Assembly: GCA_007280915.1 (NCBI GenBank) | Contig: QYQL01000033.1 | Coordinates: 1 to 48,197, forward strand | Direction: 5' to 3' | From: Verrucomicrobiaceae bacterium | GTDB taxonomy: Bacteria > Verrucomicrobiota > Verrucomicrobiia > Chthoniobacterales > Terrimicrobiaceae | Length of the DNA stretch: 48,197 nt | Shown: positions 1-8,469 of the stretch, one piece after another | Layout: each line of letters opens with the position of its first letter | Numbering within the stretch: the first letter of the stretch is position 1 | Position numbers and translations under genes: made by a program | Notes under the pieces: model-generated | Told to the model about the DNA's origin: nothing | Database searches by the model: none | Seen by the model: only the letters and a program-made list of their open reading frames with translations

Positions 1-17
1 CATCAGGGGGATTAATT

Positions 18-32
18 GTTAATCTCATTAAC
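18..32. promoter_or_regulatory. Palindromic operator candidate before the MarR gene
   Basis: A perfect inverted repeat, GTTAAT-CTC-ATTAAC, ends two bases before the ATG of the MarR-type gene. MarR dimers usually bind AT-rich palindromes of about this size and often repress their own operon. Autoregulation is inferred from position and symmetry only. The window edge cuts off any upstream promoter. Confidence 0.45.
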
Positions 33-34
33 TA

Positions 35-496
35 ATGAATCCGCAACCGACCGGACTTTCACGCGCGGACGTCGAGCGCCTTGCTGACATCATTATGATG
101 ATGCAGAGGTGTTTTGTTCAGCACCTGTCCGAAGAACTTTCGCTGGGTCAGGTTTCGTTTCCCCAGTTCTTTTTGCTCGGCCACATTGCCGCGGGCGAAT
201 CACTGTCGATGACGGAAATTGCGGAGAAGATGAGCCACACCACCGCCGCCGCAACGGGTTTGGTGGACCGATTGGAAAATCTCGGATATGTGGAACGCAT
301 GCATGCCTCGGACGACCGGCGGAAAGTTCTCGTGCGGATCACGGACAAGGGGGAGACCCTTGTTGGTAGGATCCGGGAGGGGATCGTTTCCAAGCTGAGT
401 CTCGTGACGGAAATTCTCGAACCCCAGGAGCAGACAACATGGCTTCGCATTTACGAAAAAATTCACCACCACATCACATGTTCCCAACAAAATTGA
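35..496 (+). CDS. MarR-family transcriptional regulator
   Basis: A 153-residue winged-helix regulator of normal MarR length. The DNA-binding part lies at about residues 50-115: the recognition-helix region SMTEIAEKMSHTTAAATGLV is followed by a wing containing ASDDRRKVLVRITDKG, with the DxRx-type arginines typical of the family. MarR proteins are cytoplasmic dimeric repressors released by small phenolic or other ligands; the ligand here is unknown. The gene overlaps the following TolC-like gene by 19 bases, so the two are probably co-transcribed and the regulator may control the export genes downstream. A palindrome sits directly before the start codon. The family call is firm; the target genes are inferred. 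Confidence 0.93.
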   Translation: MNPQPTGLSRADVERLADIIMMMQRCFVQHLSEELSLGQVSFPQFFLLGHIAAGESLSMTEIAEKMSHTTAAATGLVDRLENLGYVERMHASDDRRKVLVRITDKGETLVGRIREGIVSKLSLVTEILEPQEQTTWLRIYEKIHHHITCSQQN

Positions 497-2526
497 ATTT
501 CCCATCGGCGCTCTGCCGGGGAGTTTTTGCGGCGATCTTCTCCGTTTCGATGCCGCTGTTCGCCCAGAAGCCGCTTCCGACGCCCGCGCCGATGCCCACC
601 GTTGCGCCGATTGGCACTCCCGCCCCTCTGCCAACGCTGGGTGCCTATCCGACTCCTGCTCCCCTGCCTCCGATGGCGCCGCTTCCGATGCCGTCACCGG
701 TAAACGTCCAGCAGACCATGCCTTCGACTCCCGGCGTGCCGACTCCGGCACCTACCGCGACTCCCGCAACAAAGCCCGTTGCCGCTCCGACCCCTCTCCC
801 GGACGGTACGATGCCTCTGCCGATTCCCGCGATGCCCGCACCCGTGCCTCTGCCCGATGCGCAGACGCTGTCCGAGGAATTGAATCTTCCCACTCCGACC
901 CAGTCAGCTGAGCCGCTTCTTCCCGGCGGCGAGACCTCCAAGCTCAAGGACAGCGAAAATCTTGCCATGAAGCAGCAGATGGCGGCGGCGGATTTTTTCA
1001 AGGCCCTAGATGCGCTCATCGCCAAACAGCACAATCCGAAGGTCGCCGACATGCGTGTCGAGGACGCGATCGAAACTGCACTAAAAAAGAATCCGGACAT
1101 TCTCGATGCGGCCCAGAAGCTAAGCATCACCTCGGGAGAAATGATCAGTGTGCGCTCGCAGATCATCCCGAAAATGTCCCTCTCTTCCAGCTACGGCTAT
1201 ACGACGACACAGGTCAACACCGACAATTTTGCCGGCGCGCCGAACGTCAATAACCAGGCGTGGAACATCAACCTCGAATTCTCCCAACTCCTCTATGACG
1301 GAGGGGCGGCGGTTTCTGGAATTCGTGCCGCGATCGCGACCGAGGTCGGCTCCTACTACTCCCTGCGCCAGACGATCGACAAGGTGATCTCCGACGTGAA
1401 GATCAACTTCTACGAGGTGGTCCTCAACCGCGCGCTCATCATCGCGAACCAGCAGTCGGTGGACCTGCTGGCCGAACAGCTCAAGGACCAGCAGAACCGG
1501 TATGAGGCCGGCACCGTGCCGCGGTTCAACGTCCTGCAAGCCGAGGTTGCCCTCGCCAACGCGAAGCCTCCACTCATCCAGGCGGAGAACAACTACCGGA
1601 TTTCGCTCTACAAGCTCGTCCGCCTCCTCGGCATGGATTATCCAGCCGGGTATCCCAGCGAGGTGCCGTTCAATATCGTCGGCAAGCTCGACTACCTTCC
1701 GCGCACGATCAAGGCGGACGACTCGATCCGTGTCGCGGTCGCCCGCAACCCCGGGCTCAAGGCCCAGCGCCAGACAATCCTTTCCGATGTGGCCAAGGTC
1801 AACCAGCAGTTCGCCGGATATCTGCCGAACGTCAATGCCACCGCAAGGCAGACGAACGAAAGCAATCTTCTTTCAAACAACCTCTTCGATCTGGATTCCG
1901 GCTGGTTTTTCGGGCTCGAGGGCAAATGGGCGGTCTGGGACGGGCTCCTCACCTACGGCAACGTCAAGCAGGCGAAGGCGAAGATGGAGCAGTCGAAGAT
2001 CAACTACGACAACGGCGTGCGCGAGGTCATCCTGGAAGTCCAGCAGGCGATTTCGAATCTTGTGGAAGCGAAGGAAACGGTGGACAGCCAGAAGGCGAGC
2101 GTTGTTCAGGGCGTGGAGGCTCTCCGCCTGGCGCAGGAACGCCTCGATGCCGGCGCCGGAACCCAGCTCGATGTCCTCAACCAGCAGGTCTCGCTCCTGC
2201 AGTCGCAAACGTTCCTTCTCCAAGCCTATTACAACTACATCAAGGGACTGGCCGAATACGACCGGGCTCTCTCGCTCGATACCAAATACCAGGAGTTCTT
2301 TGATGATCCGCTGACGCAGCCCCAGTCAAAGCGGTTCACGAAGCTCAACGAGCCCGGACGCCCGCAGCCGGATCTCCCGCGCTCGATGCGCAAGTCCGAC
2401 CCGATCAAGCCGATCTTGGATCCTTCGCCCAAAAAGGAAAAAACTTCGACCAAGACGACGGCAAAGCCAAAGCCCACCCCGAAGCCCACGCCAACGCCGA
2501 AGCCTAAGAAGCAGAAGAACCCCTGA
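478..2526 (+). CDS. TolC-like outer-membrane efflux protein with Pro-rich linker
   Basis: A 682-residue outer-membrane factor. I chose the ATG at 478 over one at 439 because it puts a clean signal peptide at the N-terminus (hydrophobic GVFAAIFSVSMPLFA, predicted cleavage near residue 29). Residues about 32-140 are a low-complexity Pro/Ala/Thr linker (PTPAPLPPMAPLPMPSP and similar). The TolC-type coiled-coil/beta-barrel region follows at about 190-610, with the two structural repeats expected of the family. A basic tail (KPTPKPTPTPKPKKQ) ends the protein. TolC proteins form the trimeric outer-membrane duct of tripartite pumps or type I secretion systems. No membrane-fusion or RND/ABC partner is adjacent. 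At 682 residues it is longer than the usual 430-500, the excess being the linker and tail. Confidence 0.9.
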   Translation: MFPTKLNFPSALCRGVFAAIFSVSMPLFAQKPLPTPAPMPTVAPIGTPAPLPTLGAYPTPAPLPPMAPLPMPSPVNVQQTMPSTPGVPTPAPTATPATKPVAAPTPLPDGTMPLPIPAMPAPVPLPDAQTLSEELNLPTPTQSAEPLLPGGETSKLKDSENLAMKQQMAAADFFKALDALIAKQHNPKVADMRVEDAIETALKKNPDILDAAQKLSITSGEMISVRSQIIPKMSLSSSYGYTTTQVNTDNFAGAPNVNNQAWNINLEFSQLLYDGGAAVSGIRAAIATEVGSYYSLRQTIDKVISDVKINFYEVVLNRALIIANQQSVDLLAEQLKDQQNRYEAGTVPRFNVLQAEVALANAKPPLIQAENNYRISLYKLVRLLGMDYPAGYPSEVPFNIVGKLDYLPRTIKADDSIRVAVARNPGLKAQRQTILSDVAKVNQQFAGYLPNVNATARQTNESNLLSNNLFDLDSGWFFGLEGKWAVWDGLLTYGNVKQAKAKMEQSKINYDNGVREVILEVQQAISNLVEAKETVDSQKASVVQGVEALRLAQERLDAGAGTQLDVLNQQVSLLQSQTFLLQAYYNYIKGLAEYDRALSLDTKYQEFFDDPLTQPQSKRFTKLNEPGRPQPDLPRSMRKSDPIKPILDPSPKKEKTSTKTTAKPKPTPKPTPTPKPKKQKNP

Positions 2527-2563
2527 TGGAGTTTTTCTCCGGACACGGTCCGGAAAGCGAAGC

Positions 2564-3220
2564 ATGACCTCGGAATCCTTTTCTCCGTTTGAACTGATTC
2601 CTGGCATCCGCGCGGGATTCATCGGCCGGGTGCCGGGTCTCGATATGAATGCCGGCCGGGAGGAAGTCCTCGCCCGGTTGAAGAGGCCCCACGAAAATGC
2701 GCTTGCGTCGGCCGGGCTCGCGGACGCGGTTTTTGCCACGGCGGAGCAGGTCCACGGAAATCTCGTCGCTGAAGTTTTCCCCGGCTCGTGCTTTCCGGTT
2801 CCGGGTGCCGACGGATTGCTGACGACAAGCCCGGGAGTGTGCCTCGGAATCTATGTGGCCGACTGCGCGGCGGTTTATCTGGCCGACCGGAGCGGACGCG
2901 GGATCGCGCTCGTTCATTCCGGGAAGAAAGGAACGGAACTTGGCATCGCGCCACGCGCGGTCGATGCCCTCTGCCGCGCCGCAAAGACAACGCCCTCCAA
3001 CATCGTCGCGCAAATCTCCCCATGCATCCGTCCTCCGCACTACGAAACCGATTTTGCGGCGGAGATCGTTCGGCAGCTTCGCTCCTCGGGCATCGGAGAA
3101 ATTCACGACTGCGGCACCTGCACCGCCTCGCATCCCGAAGCCTATTATTCCTACCGCCGCGAAAAAGGCTCCACCGGGCGCATGCTCGCATTTCTCGCGA
3201 TGACTCAGCGCCCTCAATGA
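2564..3220 (+). CDS. pgeF: PgeF/YfiH-family multicopper-type polyphenol oxidase
   Basis: A 218-residue protein of the Cu-oxidase_4 (YfiH/PgeF/LACC1) family. Hallmarks in order: AEQVHG; VADCAAVYLADRSGRG with the metal-ligand Cys; ALVHSGKKGTELG with the ligand His; ISPCIRPPHYET; and the C-terminal CTASHPEAYYSYRREKGSTG. Family members have been described as laccase-like oxidases, as purine nucleoside phosphorylase/adenosine deaminase enzymes, and as peptidoglycan editing factor; which applies here cannot be read from sequence. Cytoplasmic, with no signal peptide. The stop overlaps the next start (ATGA), implying translational coupling to the MFS gene. A 7-bp hairpin lies in the 37-base gap before it. 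Confidence 0.88.
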   Translation: MTSESFSPFELIPGIRAGFIGRVPGLDMNAGREEVLARLKRPHENALASAGLADAVFATAEQVHGNLVAEVFPGSCFPVPGADGLLTTSPGVCLGIYVADCAAVYLADRSGRGIALVHSGKKGTELGIAPRAVDALCRAAKTTPSNIVAQISPCIRPPHYETDFAAEIVRQLRSSGIGEIHDCGTCTASHPEAYYSYRREKGSTGRMLAFLAMTQRPQ

Positions 3221-4524
3221 AACCAACCGTTCTGCGTGCCGGTTTGCCGGCAATCCTCCTCGCGGCGTGCGGGGGATTGATCCAGGGGTTCGACACCGGA
3301 GGGATTTCAAATGCCGCGCCCGCGATCGTCGCGCATTTTCACTTACCGGCGGCCGCCCAGGGACTGGTCACAAGTCTTGTTCTTGTGGGGGCGATGGCTG
3401 GCGCTGCCGCCGGCGGTTTGGTGGCCGACCGGCTCGGGCGAAGGGGCGGACTGCTCGCCTGCGGGCTGGTATTCTCCGCCGGCGTCCTCCTGGAAATCCT
3501 GGCCTCGGTTCTTCCTGTCCTTCTCTGCGCGCGGGTTCTTGCCGGCCTGGCGATTGGAGCGGCTTCGATCATCTCGACCCTTTATATCGCGGAGGTTTCC
3601 CCTCCGGAAAAACGCGGCGGGTATCTGTCGTTTTTCCAGTTGGCCGTGGTCTTCGGGATCGTCTGCGGCGTGCTGGTCGCCATGGCGGTCGGACAGCATC
3701 CCGGCGGATGGCGACTCATCATGGGCGCGGGGATCGTGCCGGGGCTCGTCTTGTTTTTTGGCATGCTGGCCATGCCGGAAAGCCCGGCGTGGATCGCCCA
3801 CAGAAAATCCGTGAAAATCGAAGGCGGGCCTAAGCCCGGGTTCTCCACCCCGGCCGTGCAACTCGCCCTGGTCGTCGGCGTCGGAATGGCATTGATCCAG
3901 CAAATCACCGGAATCAATGCCGTGATGTATTACGCGCCGGGAATTTTCGAGAAGGCGGGGTTTGATAAGGCCGGGCAATCCGTCCTCGACGATCTGGCGC
4001 TCGCGGTGCTCCTCACGGTTGTCACGTTCATCGCGTCGCGGATCGTGGACCGTTGCGGCCGCCGGGCTCTTCTGCTCTGGGGGATGGGAGGGATGGTCGC
4101 CGCTCTTGCGATACTCGGAGCCGCCTTCGAGCAGGCGGCGACGATGCCGGCCGCCCGGTGGTTCGTGCTGGGAGCCCTTCTGCTCTACATCGCAGCGTTT
4201 GCCATCGGCCCCGGCCCGTGCATCTGGCTCGTGATCGCCGAGATCTACCCGATGGAGGTGCGCGGGCCGGCCATGAGCATCGCCACCCTTGCCAGCTGGT
4301 TCGCCAACCTCCTGGTCTCGTCCACATTCCCCGCTTTCAGCATGGCGGTCGGCGAGGCAAATGCCTTTTTCATCTTCGGTCTCATCACATTCCTATCCTG
4401 GCTTTTCACCTTCGGGCTGCTCCCGGAAACCTCGGGCCGTTCCCTGGCGGAGATCCAGACGATCTGGCGCGATCACGCCGCCCTGCTTTTTTCCCATCAC
4501 AAAGCTCCCCGCCGCAGCGGTTGA
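3217..4524 (+). CDS. MFS sugar-porter family transporter
   Basis: A 435-residue, 12-helix major facilitator protein of the sugar porter group. I set the start at the ATG that overlaps the pgeF stop; the reading frame extends further upstream only as an antisense-like shadow. Diagnostic motifs: GRRGG after TM2, the Arg/Lys-rich SPPEKRGG loop, PESPAW before the central loop, QQITGINAVMYYAPGIF in TM7, DRCGRR, and the terminal LPETSGRSLAEI. These match proton-sugar symporters of the XylE/GalP/AraE type. The central cytoplasmic loop looks shorter than usual, which explains the slightly small size. The substrate is probably a hexose or pentose, but no sugar catabolic gene is next to it. Hairpin-forming sequence spans the stop codon. 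Confidence 0.9.
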   Translation: MKPTVLRAGLPAILLAACGGLIQGFDTGGISNAAPAIVAHFHLPAAAQGLVTSLVLVGAMAGAAAGGLVADRLGRRGGLLACGLVFSAGVLLEILASVLPVLLCARVLAGLAIGAASIISTLYIAEVSPPEKRGGYLSFFQLAVVFGIVCGVLVAMAVGQHPGGWRLIMGAGIVPGLVLFFGMLAMPESPAWIAHRKSVKIEGGPKPGFSTPAVQLALVVGVGMALIQQITGINAVMYYAPGIFEKAGFDKAGQSVLDDLALAVLLTVVTFIASRIVDRCGRRALLLWGMGGMVAALAILGAAFEQAATMPAARWFVLGALLLYIAAFAIGPGPCIWLVIAEIYPMEVRGPAMSIATLASWFANLLVSSTFPAFSMAVGEANAFFIFGLITFLSWLFTFGLLPETSGRSLAEIQTIWRDHAALLFSHHKAPRRSG

Positions 4525-4569
4525 AAAGCTTTGTCTGGAAAATGGTCGAACCGGGGGTAGGCTGAGCCC

Positions 4570-4776
4570 ATGCCAACTCCCGGCAGCATCTTCGGGGCGA
4601 TTGTTTTCGGCGCCATCGGCATGGGTGCCTTCGTCCATGGCAAGCGGACCGGGCAGGCCAAGGCAATGCTCATCGGCGTCGCCCTGATGATCTATCCGTA
4701 TTTCGTTTCCGACGGGACGCTGGTTTTTGTCATTGGAGCCGGGCTTTGTTCACTGCTGTATTTCCTCCGGAATTGA
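4570..4776 (+). CDS. Small two-helix membrane protein, unknown function
   Basis: A 68-residue protein. It has two hydrophobic stretches (SIFGAIVFGAIGMGAFVHG and MLIGVALMIYPYF/LVFVIGAGLCSLLYFL) separated by a short basic loop (KRTGQAK). It fits a common family of tiny bacterial inner-membrane proteins that is annotated inconsistently; I cannot assign a function. It starts 45 bases after the sugar transporter and ends 71 bases before typA, on the same strand. The typA promoter candidate lies just downstream, so this gene probably ends the upstream transcription unit. Confidence 0.7.
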   Translation: MPTPGSIFGAIVFGAIGMGAFVHGKRTGQAKAMLIGVALMIYPYFVSDGTLVFVIGAGLCSLLYFLRN

Positions 4777-4790
4777 GGCAAACCGGTGGG

Positions 4791-4819
4791 TTGACAGGCG
4801 GCATTTGCCTCAGCATAGT
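4791..4819 (+). promoter_or_regulatory. Sigma-70-type promoter candidate for typA
   Basis: A perfect -35 box TTGACA (4791-4796), a 17-base spacer and a -10-like CATAGT (4814-4819) sit 29 bases before the typA start. Spacing is ideal; the -10 box is imperfect. A similar arrangement (TTGACA, 17-18 bases, TAGTC) precedes the uxs gene near 40424. Confidence 0.6.
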
Positions 4820-4847
4820 CCGGCCCCGCCCATAAGCGGCTGACTCT

Positions 4848-6653
4848 ATGGATAAAATTCGCAACATCGCAATTATCGCCCACGTTGACCACGGGAAGAC
4901 TACGCTCGTCGACCAGCTCCTCAAGCAGGCGGGAACGTTCCGTGCCAACCAGAAGACCGAAATCCGCATGATGGATTCCATGGATCTGGAAAAGGAAAAG
5001 GGCATCACCATCCGTGCCAAGAATGCCGCCTTCCGCTGGAACGGCTACCACGTCAACATCGTGGACACCCCCGGCCACGCGGACTTCGGCGGCGAGGTCG
5101 AGCGCATCATGAAGATGGTGGACGGCGTCCTCCTGGTGGTCGATGCCTACGACGGCCCGCAGGCCCAGACGAAATTCGTCCTGCGCAAGGCAATGGAAAA
5201 CGGGCTCAAGCCGATCGTGGTTATCAACAAGATCGACCGCGAAAACGCCCGCCCGCACAAGGTTCTCGACATGGTTTTCGAGCTTTTCCTCGAGCTCAAT
5301 GCCAACGACGAGCAACTCGATTTCCCGCATATCTATGCGAGCGCCCGCGACGGCTATGCTAAGCGGGAACTCGTCGATCCCAGCGAGACAATGGTTCCGC
5401 TCTACGAGGCGATCGCATGGCACATCCCGGCCCCGAAAGCCTCGGATGCCGGGTTTTTCCAAATGCTCGTGTCGAACCTCGACTACAGCGACTACCTCGG
5501 GCGGATCGCCTACGGCCGGATCATCAGCGGCTCGGTCAAGGTCGGACAGAGCATCGTCTGCATACACGCCGACGGACGCAAGGAGCGCGGCAAAGTCACG
5601 GCGCTCTTTGGCCACGAAGGTCTGGAAAAAGTCCAAATCGAAGAGGCGTTTTCCGGCGACATCATTGGGCTCACCGGATTCGAGGAGGTCTTCATCGGGG
5701 AAACGCTCACCGATACCGAGGACCGGGAGGCGCTGCATTTTGTGGACATCGATCCGCCGACGATCGCGATGAAAATCTGCGTGAACGATTCACCGCTCGC
5801 CGGACGCGATGGCAAGCTCCTCACTGCCCGCCAGATCCGCGACCGTCTGATCAAGGAAACTCGGACAAACGTTTCGATTATGGTGAGCGACACCGAGATC
5901 GCCGGACATTTCGACGTGAAGGCCCGGGGAGAAATGCAGATCGCGATCCTGGTCGAGCAGATGCGCCGCGAGGGTTTTGAAATCCTTGTGTCCCGCCCCG
6001 AAGTCATCTTCAAGCGTGAGGAAGACGGCACGCTGCTGGAGCCGTTGGAAACATTGTATGTGGATGTTCCGACCGACAATCTCGGCGACATCCTGCAATC
6101 CCTCGCATCCCGGAAGGCCGAGATCACCAACATGGAGCACAAATCCCACAGCGTGCTCGTCCAAGCCACGATCCCGACGCGCGGGCTCATCGGATTCGAG
6201 ACCGATCTCGTCAACGTCACCAAGGGCCACGGGATCGCCAGCCATCTCTTCAAGGAATACGGGCCGCACAAAGGCGAGATTCCGAGCCGCAACAACGGGG
6301 TGCTCGTCTCGATGGAGGGCGGAACCAGCATGGCCTACGCACTTGATACCATTCAGGAACGCGGCCGCCTCTTCATCGGCCCGCAGGAGGAAATCTACGA
6401 GGGAATGATCATCGGCGAAAACGCTCGGCCGGACGACATGCCAGTCAACCCGTGCAAGGCAAAAAAGCTGACCAATATGCGCAGCCAAGGCGACGGAAAA
6501 GGAATTTCCCTGCAGCCGCCGCTCGTCATGAGCCTCGAGCGCTCGCTGGAATACATCTCGCCCGATGAATATGTCGAGGTGACCCCCAAGTCCCTTCGCC
6601 TCAGAAAAAAAATTCTCGACGCCAACGCGCGGAAGCGGGCAGGCAAGAGCTGA
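4848..6653 (+). CDS. typA: Ribosome-associated GTPase TypA/BipA
   Basis: A 601-residue translational GTPase of standard length. G motifs: [15 protein letters not shown] (G1), [10 protein letters not shown] (G2 region), [16 protein letters not shown] (G3) and [10 protein letters not shown] (G4). The EF-G-like domains II, III and V follow, then the BipA-specific C-terminal domain ([42 protein letters not shown]). BipA binds the 70S ribosome and assists 50S assembly and growth at low temperature or under stress. It has its own promoter candidate at 4791-4819 and converges on the minus-strand MFS gene with a one-base gap. Nothing is unusual about it. Confidence 0.98.
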   Translation: MDKIRNIAIIAHVDHGKTTLVDQLLKQAGTFRANQKTEIRMMDSMDLEKEKGITIRAKNAAFRWNGYHVNIVDTPGHADFGGEVERIMKMVDGVLLVVDAYDGPQAQTKFVLRKAMENGLKPIVVINKIDRENARPHKVLDMVFELFLELNANDEQLDFPHIYASARDGYAKRELVDPSETMVPLYEAIAWHIPAPKASDAGFFQMLVSNLDYSDYLGRIAYGRIISGSVKVGQSIVCIHADGRKERGKVTALFGHEGLEKVQIEEAFSGDIIGLTGFEEVFIGETLTDTEDREALHFVDIDPPTIAMKICVNDSPLAGRDGKLLTARQIRDRLIKETRTNVSIMVSDTEIAGHFDVKARGEMQIAILVEQMRREGFEILVSRPEVIFKREEDGTLLEPLETLYVDVPTDNLGDILQSLASRKAEITNMEHKSHSVLVQATIPTRGLIGFETDLVNVTKGHGIASHLFKEYGPHKGEIPSRNNGVLVSMEGGTSMAYALDTIQERGRLFIGPQEEIYEGMIIGENARPDDMPVNPCKAKKLTNMRSQGDGKGISLQPPLVMSLERSLEYISPDEYVEVTPKSLRLRKKILDANARKRAGKS

Positions 6654-6654
6654 G

Positions 6655-7944
6655 CTACCCTTCCGCGGCGACGCCGAGCGGGAGAGCGGATTGGTTCGCC
6701 GGCGGAATGTGGTCGGCCACAGTCCGCACCCGCCGGATCAGCCAGATGCTCAGGAGGCTGGTGCCGACGGCCAGCCATCCGAGCCAGCCCACATGAAGCA
6801 GGCCGCTTGATGTCTGCACAACCACCCTGCCCGCGAGCACTGCCGCAAGCCCGCTGCAGAGGTCGCGGGTGCAGGCGGTCAGGCTCATGAATGCGCCCCG
6901 TCGCGCCGAAGGGACGGCGGATGTCAGGATCGCCTGCGCCGGCACGTATCGCCCGCTCGCAAAAATAAAAAACAATCCCGTGATGACCAGCGTGGCGAAG
7001 ACCGGGAGCGACCCAGCGTGGGTCAGAATCGAAATAATCGTGGCTGCTACGAGGACCAGAATCGTGAAGACCTTCGCGCGGCCGAAACGATCGGATAGCC
7101 TGCCGATGAGCGGGGCTGTGACGATGGTTAGAACCCCACCGACGATATAGACGAAAGCCAGTTGAGACTCCGGATATTTCAGGTTGAATACGAGGTGCGG
7201 CGACAGGAATGGAATGATCGTGAAGTGCCCGAAGACCAGCGACACCATCAGGAGGATCCCCCGCCACGCGTTGGGATCTGAAAGCAGGATGCCGAAGTTT
7301 TTCAGGGAGGTCGGAGGACCATCGGCAAGATGTCCGCGGACATGCGGCAGCCACAACATCAGCAGGGCTTCGACCACAAGCGCGATTCCGACGATCAGGT
7401 AGAATGGAGTCTCCCAGCGGAACCGCTGCGCGAGAAACAATCCGAATGGAACGCCAAACGCCGCGGCTGCAGAGAAGGAGGTCATGATGATCCCCATCGC
7501 CGCGCCGCGTCGCCCGGAGGGAACAAGATCCCCCACAATCGCAAGGATCGTCGCGTTGGAAATTCCGCCGAATGCTCCGCAGATGGCCCGTGCAAGCAGC
7601 AGTTGTCCGACCGTTTCCGATGAGGCGCAGGCATACGTTCCAAGGATGAAGCCCGCGTAGGAACCAAGGAGAATCACCCTCCTGTCAAACCGGTCAATGA
7701 ACGGTGCCGTGAGAAACCCGATGACTCCAGCCGTCATCGTGTAGGCGGCGATCAGCAGGCTGAACTGCGACGCGGAGATCGAAAGCACGCGCATGAGTTG
7801 CGGCCCCAGCGGCATCATGATCATGAAATCCATGATGTGCGTGAACTGAACCGTCGCCAGAAGCAGGAGAAGCGCCCTTTCAGGGAGGTGGTAGGGCTTC
7901 GGATTGGCTGACACGGAAAGGAAGAGCTTGTTTGTTTTTTGCAA
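6655..7944 (-). CDS. MFS transporter, AraJ/drug-efflux type
   Basis: A 429-residue, 12-helix major facilitator protein. The N-terminus has VQFTHIMDFMIMMPLGPQLM and FIDRFDRRVILLGSY, the latter being the motif-A loop between TM2 and TM3. The second half repeats it as LIGRLSDRFGRAKVF. This pattern is typical of proton-driven arabinose/drug efflux (DHA1-like) proteins; the substrate is unknown. The best start is a TTG at 7942-7944, with GAGAGGG about ten bases upstream. That purine tract lies partly inside a 6-bp inverted repeat (CTCTCA-4-TGAGAG, 7957-7972), which could be an operator or could mask the ribosome site. No other gene in the region obviously shares its pathway. Confidence 0.88.
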   Translation of the reverse strand: MQKTNKLFLSVSANPKPYHLPERALLLLLATVQFTHIMDFMIMMPLGPQLMRVLSISASQFSLLIAAYTMTAGVIGFLTAPFIDRFDRRVILLGSYAGFILGTYACASSETVGQLLLARAICGAFGGISNATILAIVGDLVPSGRRGAAMGIIMTSFSAAAAFGVPFGLFLAQRFRWETPFYLIVGIALVVEALLMLWLPHVRGHLADGPPTSLKNFGILLSDPNAWRGILLMVSLVFGHFTIIPFLSPHLVFNLKYPESQLAFVYIVGGVLTIVTAPLIGRLSDRFGRAKVFTILVLVAATIISILTHAGSLPVFATLVITGLFFIFASGRYVPAQAILTSAVPSARRGAFMSLTACTRDLCSGLAAVLAGRVVVQTSSGLLHVGWLGWLAVGTSLLSIWLIRRVRTVADHIPPANQSALPLGVAAEG

Positions 7945-7956
7945 CAGATAAAATCC

Positions 7957-7972
7957 CTCTCACGATTGAGAG
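7957..7972. promoter_or_regulatory. Inverted repeat over the RBS of the MFS gene
   Basis: CTCTCA-CGAT-TGAGAG forms a perfect 6-bp stem with a 4-base loop. On the minus strand it overlaps the purine-rich GAGAGGG that would be the ribosome binding site for the TTG start at 7944. It may be a regulator site or an RNA hairpin. It is short enough to be coincidence. Confidence 0.3.
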
Positions 7973-8087
7973 CAGGCAGCCTGATCCCGGCAGTTTGCGC
8001 AGTATCCGAACATCGCTCCGGATCTTCACGCAAAAAATCCCCGGTCTCCTGACTGGCTCAAAAAGTCTCAGGCCATTGCTTTGAAAT

Positions 8088-8141
8088 ATCCCGACGGGAT
8101 GGTTGTAGCCGCCCCGCTCTGTCGGGGCGCACGGCTACAAC
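8088..8141. repeat. REP-like extragenic palindrome
   Basis: A compound palindrome. First comes the 13-base ATCCCGACGGGAT (8088-8100). Then the arm GTTGTAGCC (8102-8110), a GC stem GCCCCG-CTCTGT-CGGGGC (8111-8128), a four-base bulge, and the complementary arm GGCTACAAC (8133-8141). The long outer stem with a GC-rich inner hairpin resembles repeated extragenic palindromes. It lies in the gap upstream of the minus-strand MFS gene and downstream of the next minus-strand gene. I see only one copy in this window, so its repeat status is inferred from form. Confidence 0.55.
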
Positions 8142-8241
8142 TGAATCCAGTGATATTGGTATAAGGACGAGTAAGCCGACCCCGGTAGGCGTGAAGGGGC
8201 CGGAAAATGCCGCCGGTCAGATGGCCGGAGATTTAAAAATA

Positions 8242-8430
8242 TTATCTGGCGGCCGCGACCTTCACCCTTTTGAGCTGGCCGTGGGTGTTCACCATCACGC
8301 GGCCGCTCTCAAAGAGATCGACCAAGGCTGCCAGGGTTTCTTTGCTGTCGCGGGTGCAGGAGCCGACGATGGCCACCAGGTCGCCCAACGAGTATTTGCT
8401 GCGATTGATTTTCCGGTAATAATTTTTCAT
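8242..8430 (-). CDS. Short conserved-looking protein, unknown function
   Basis: A possible 62-residue protein beginning MKNYYRKINRSKYSLGDL and ending LKRVKVAAAR. A GTG at 8449-8451 would add seven residues. Composition is coding-like: amphipathic, basic ends, a central SCTRDSKETLAALVDLFESG helix. The opposite frame is much less protein-like. No domain is recognised. It lies 39 bases downstream of the uup stop on the same strand and may be co-transcribed with it. No strong ribosome site is visible for either start. Confidence 0.55.
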   Translation of the reverse strand: MKNYYRKINRSKYSLGDLVAIVGSCTRDSKETLAALVDLFESGRVMVNTHGQLKRVKVAAAR

Positions 8431-8469
8431 GTCTCTTGCAATATGAGACACTAGTCTGCCGGAGAATGT

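Noticed and set aside
439..477. Upstream ATG for the TolC-like protein (MASHLRKNSP...)
   Set aside because: It would bury the signal peptide 13 residues in; the ATG at 478 gives a normal signal sequence.
2538..2554. 7-bp hairpin TCCGGAC-ACG-GTCCGGA as a terminator
   Set aside because: No T run follows on the plus strand, and the next gene starts 10 bases later; it may only be a leader hairpin.
2788..3216. Plus-strand extension upstream of the sugar transporter
   Set aside because: Overlaps pgeF in another frame; the first transmembrane helix begins after the ATG at 3217.
4500..4533. Hairpin CAAAGCT...AGCTTTG around the MFS stop
   Set aside because: Overlaps coding sequence and lacks a T tract.
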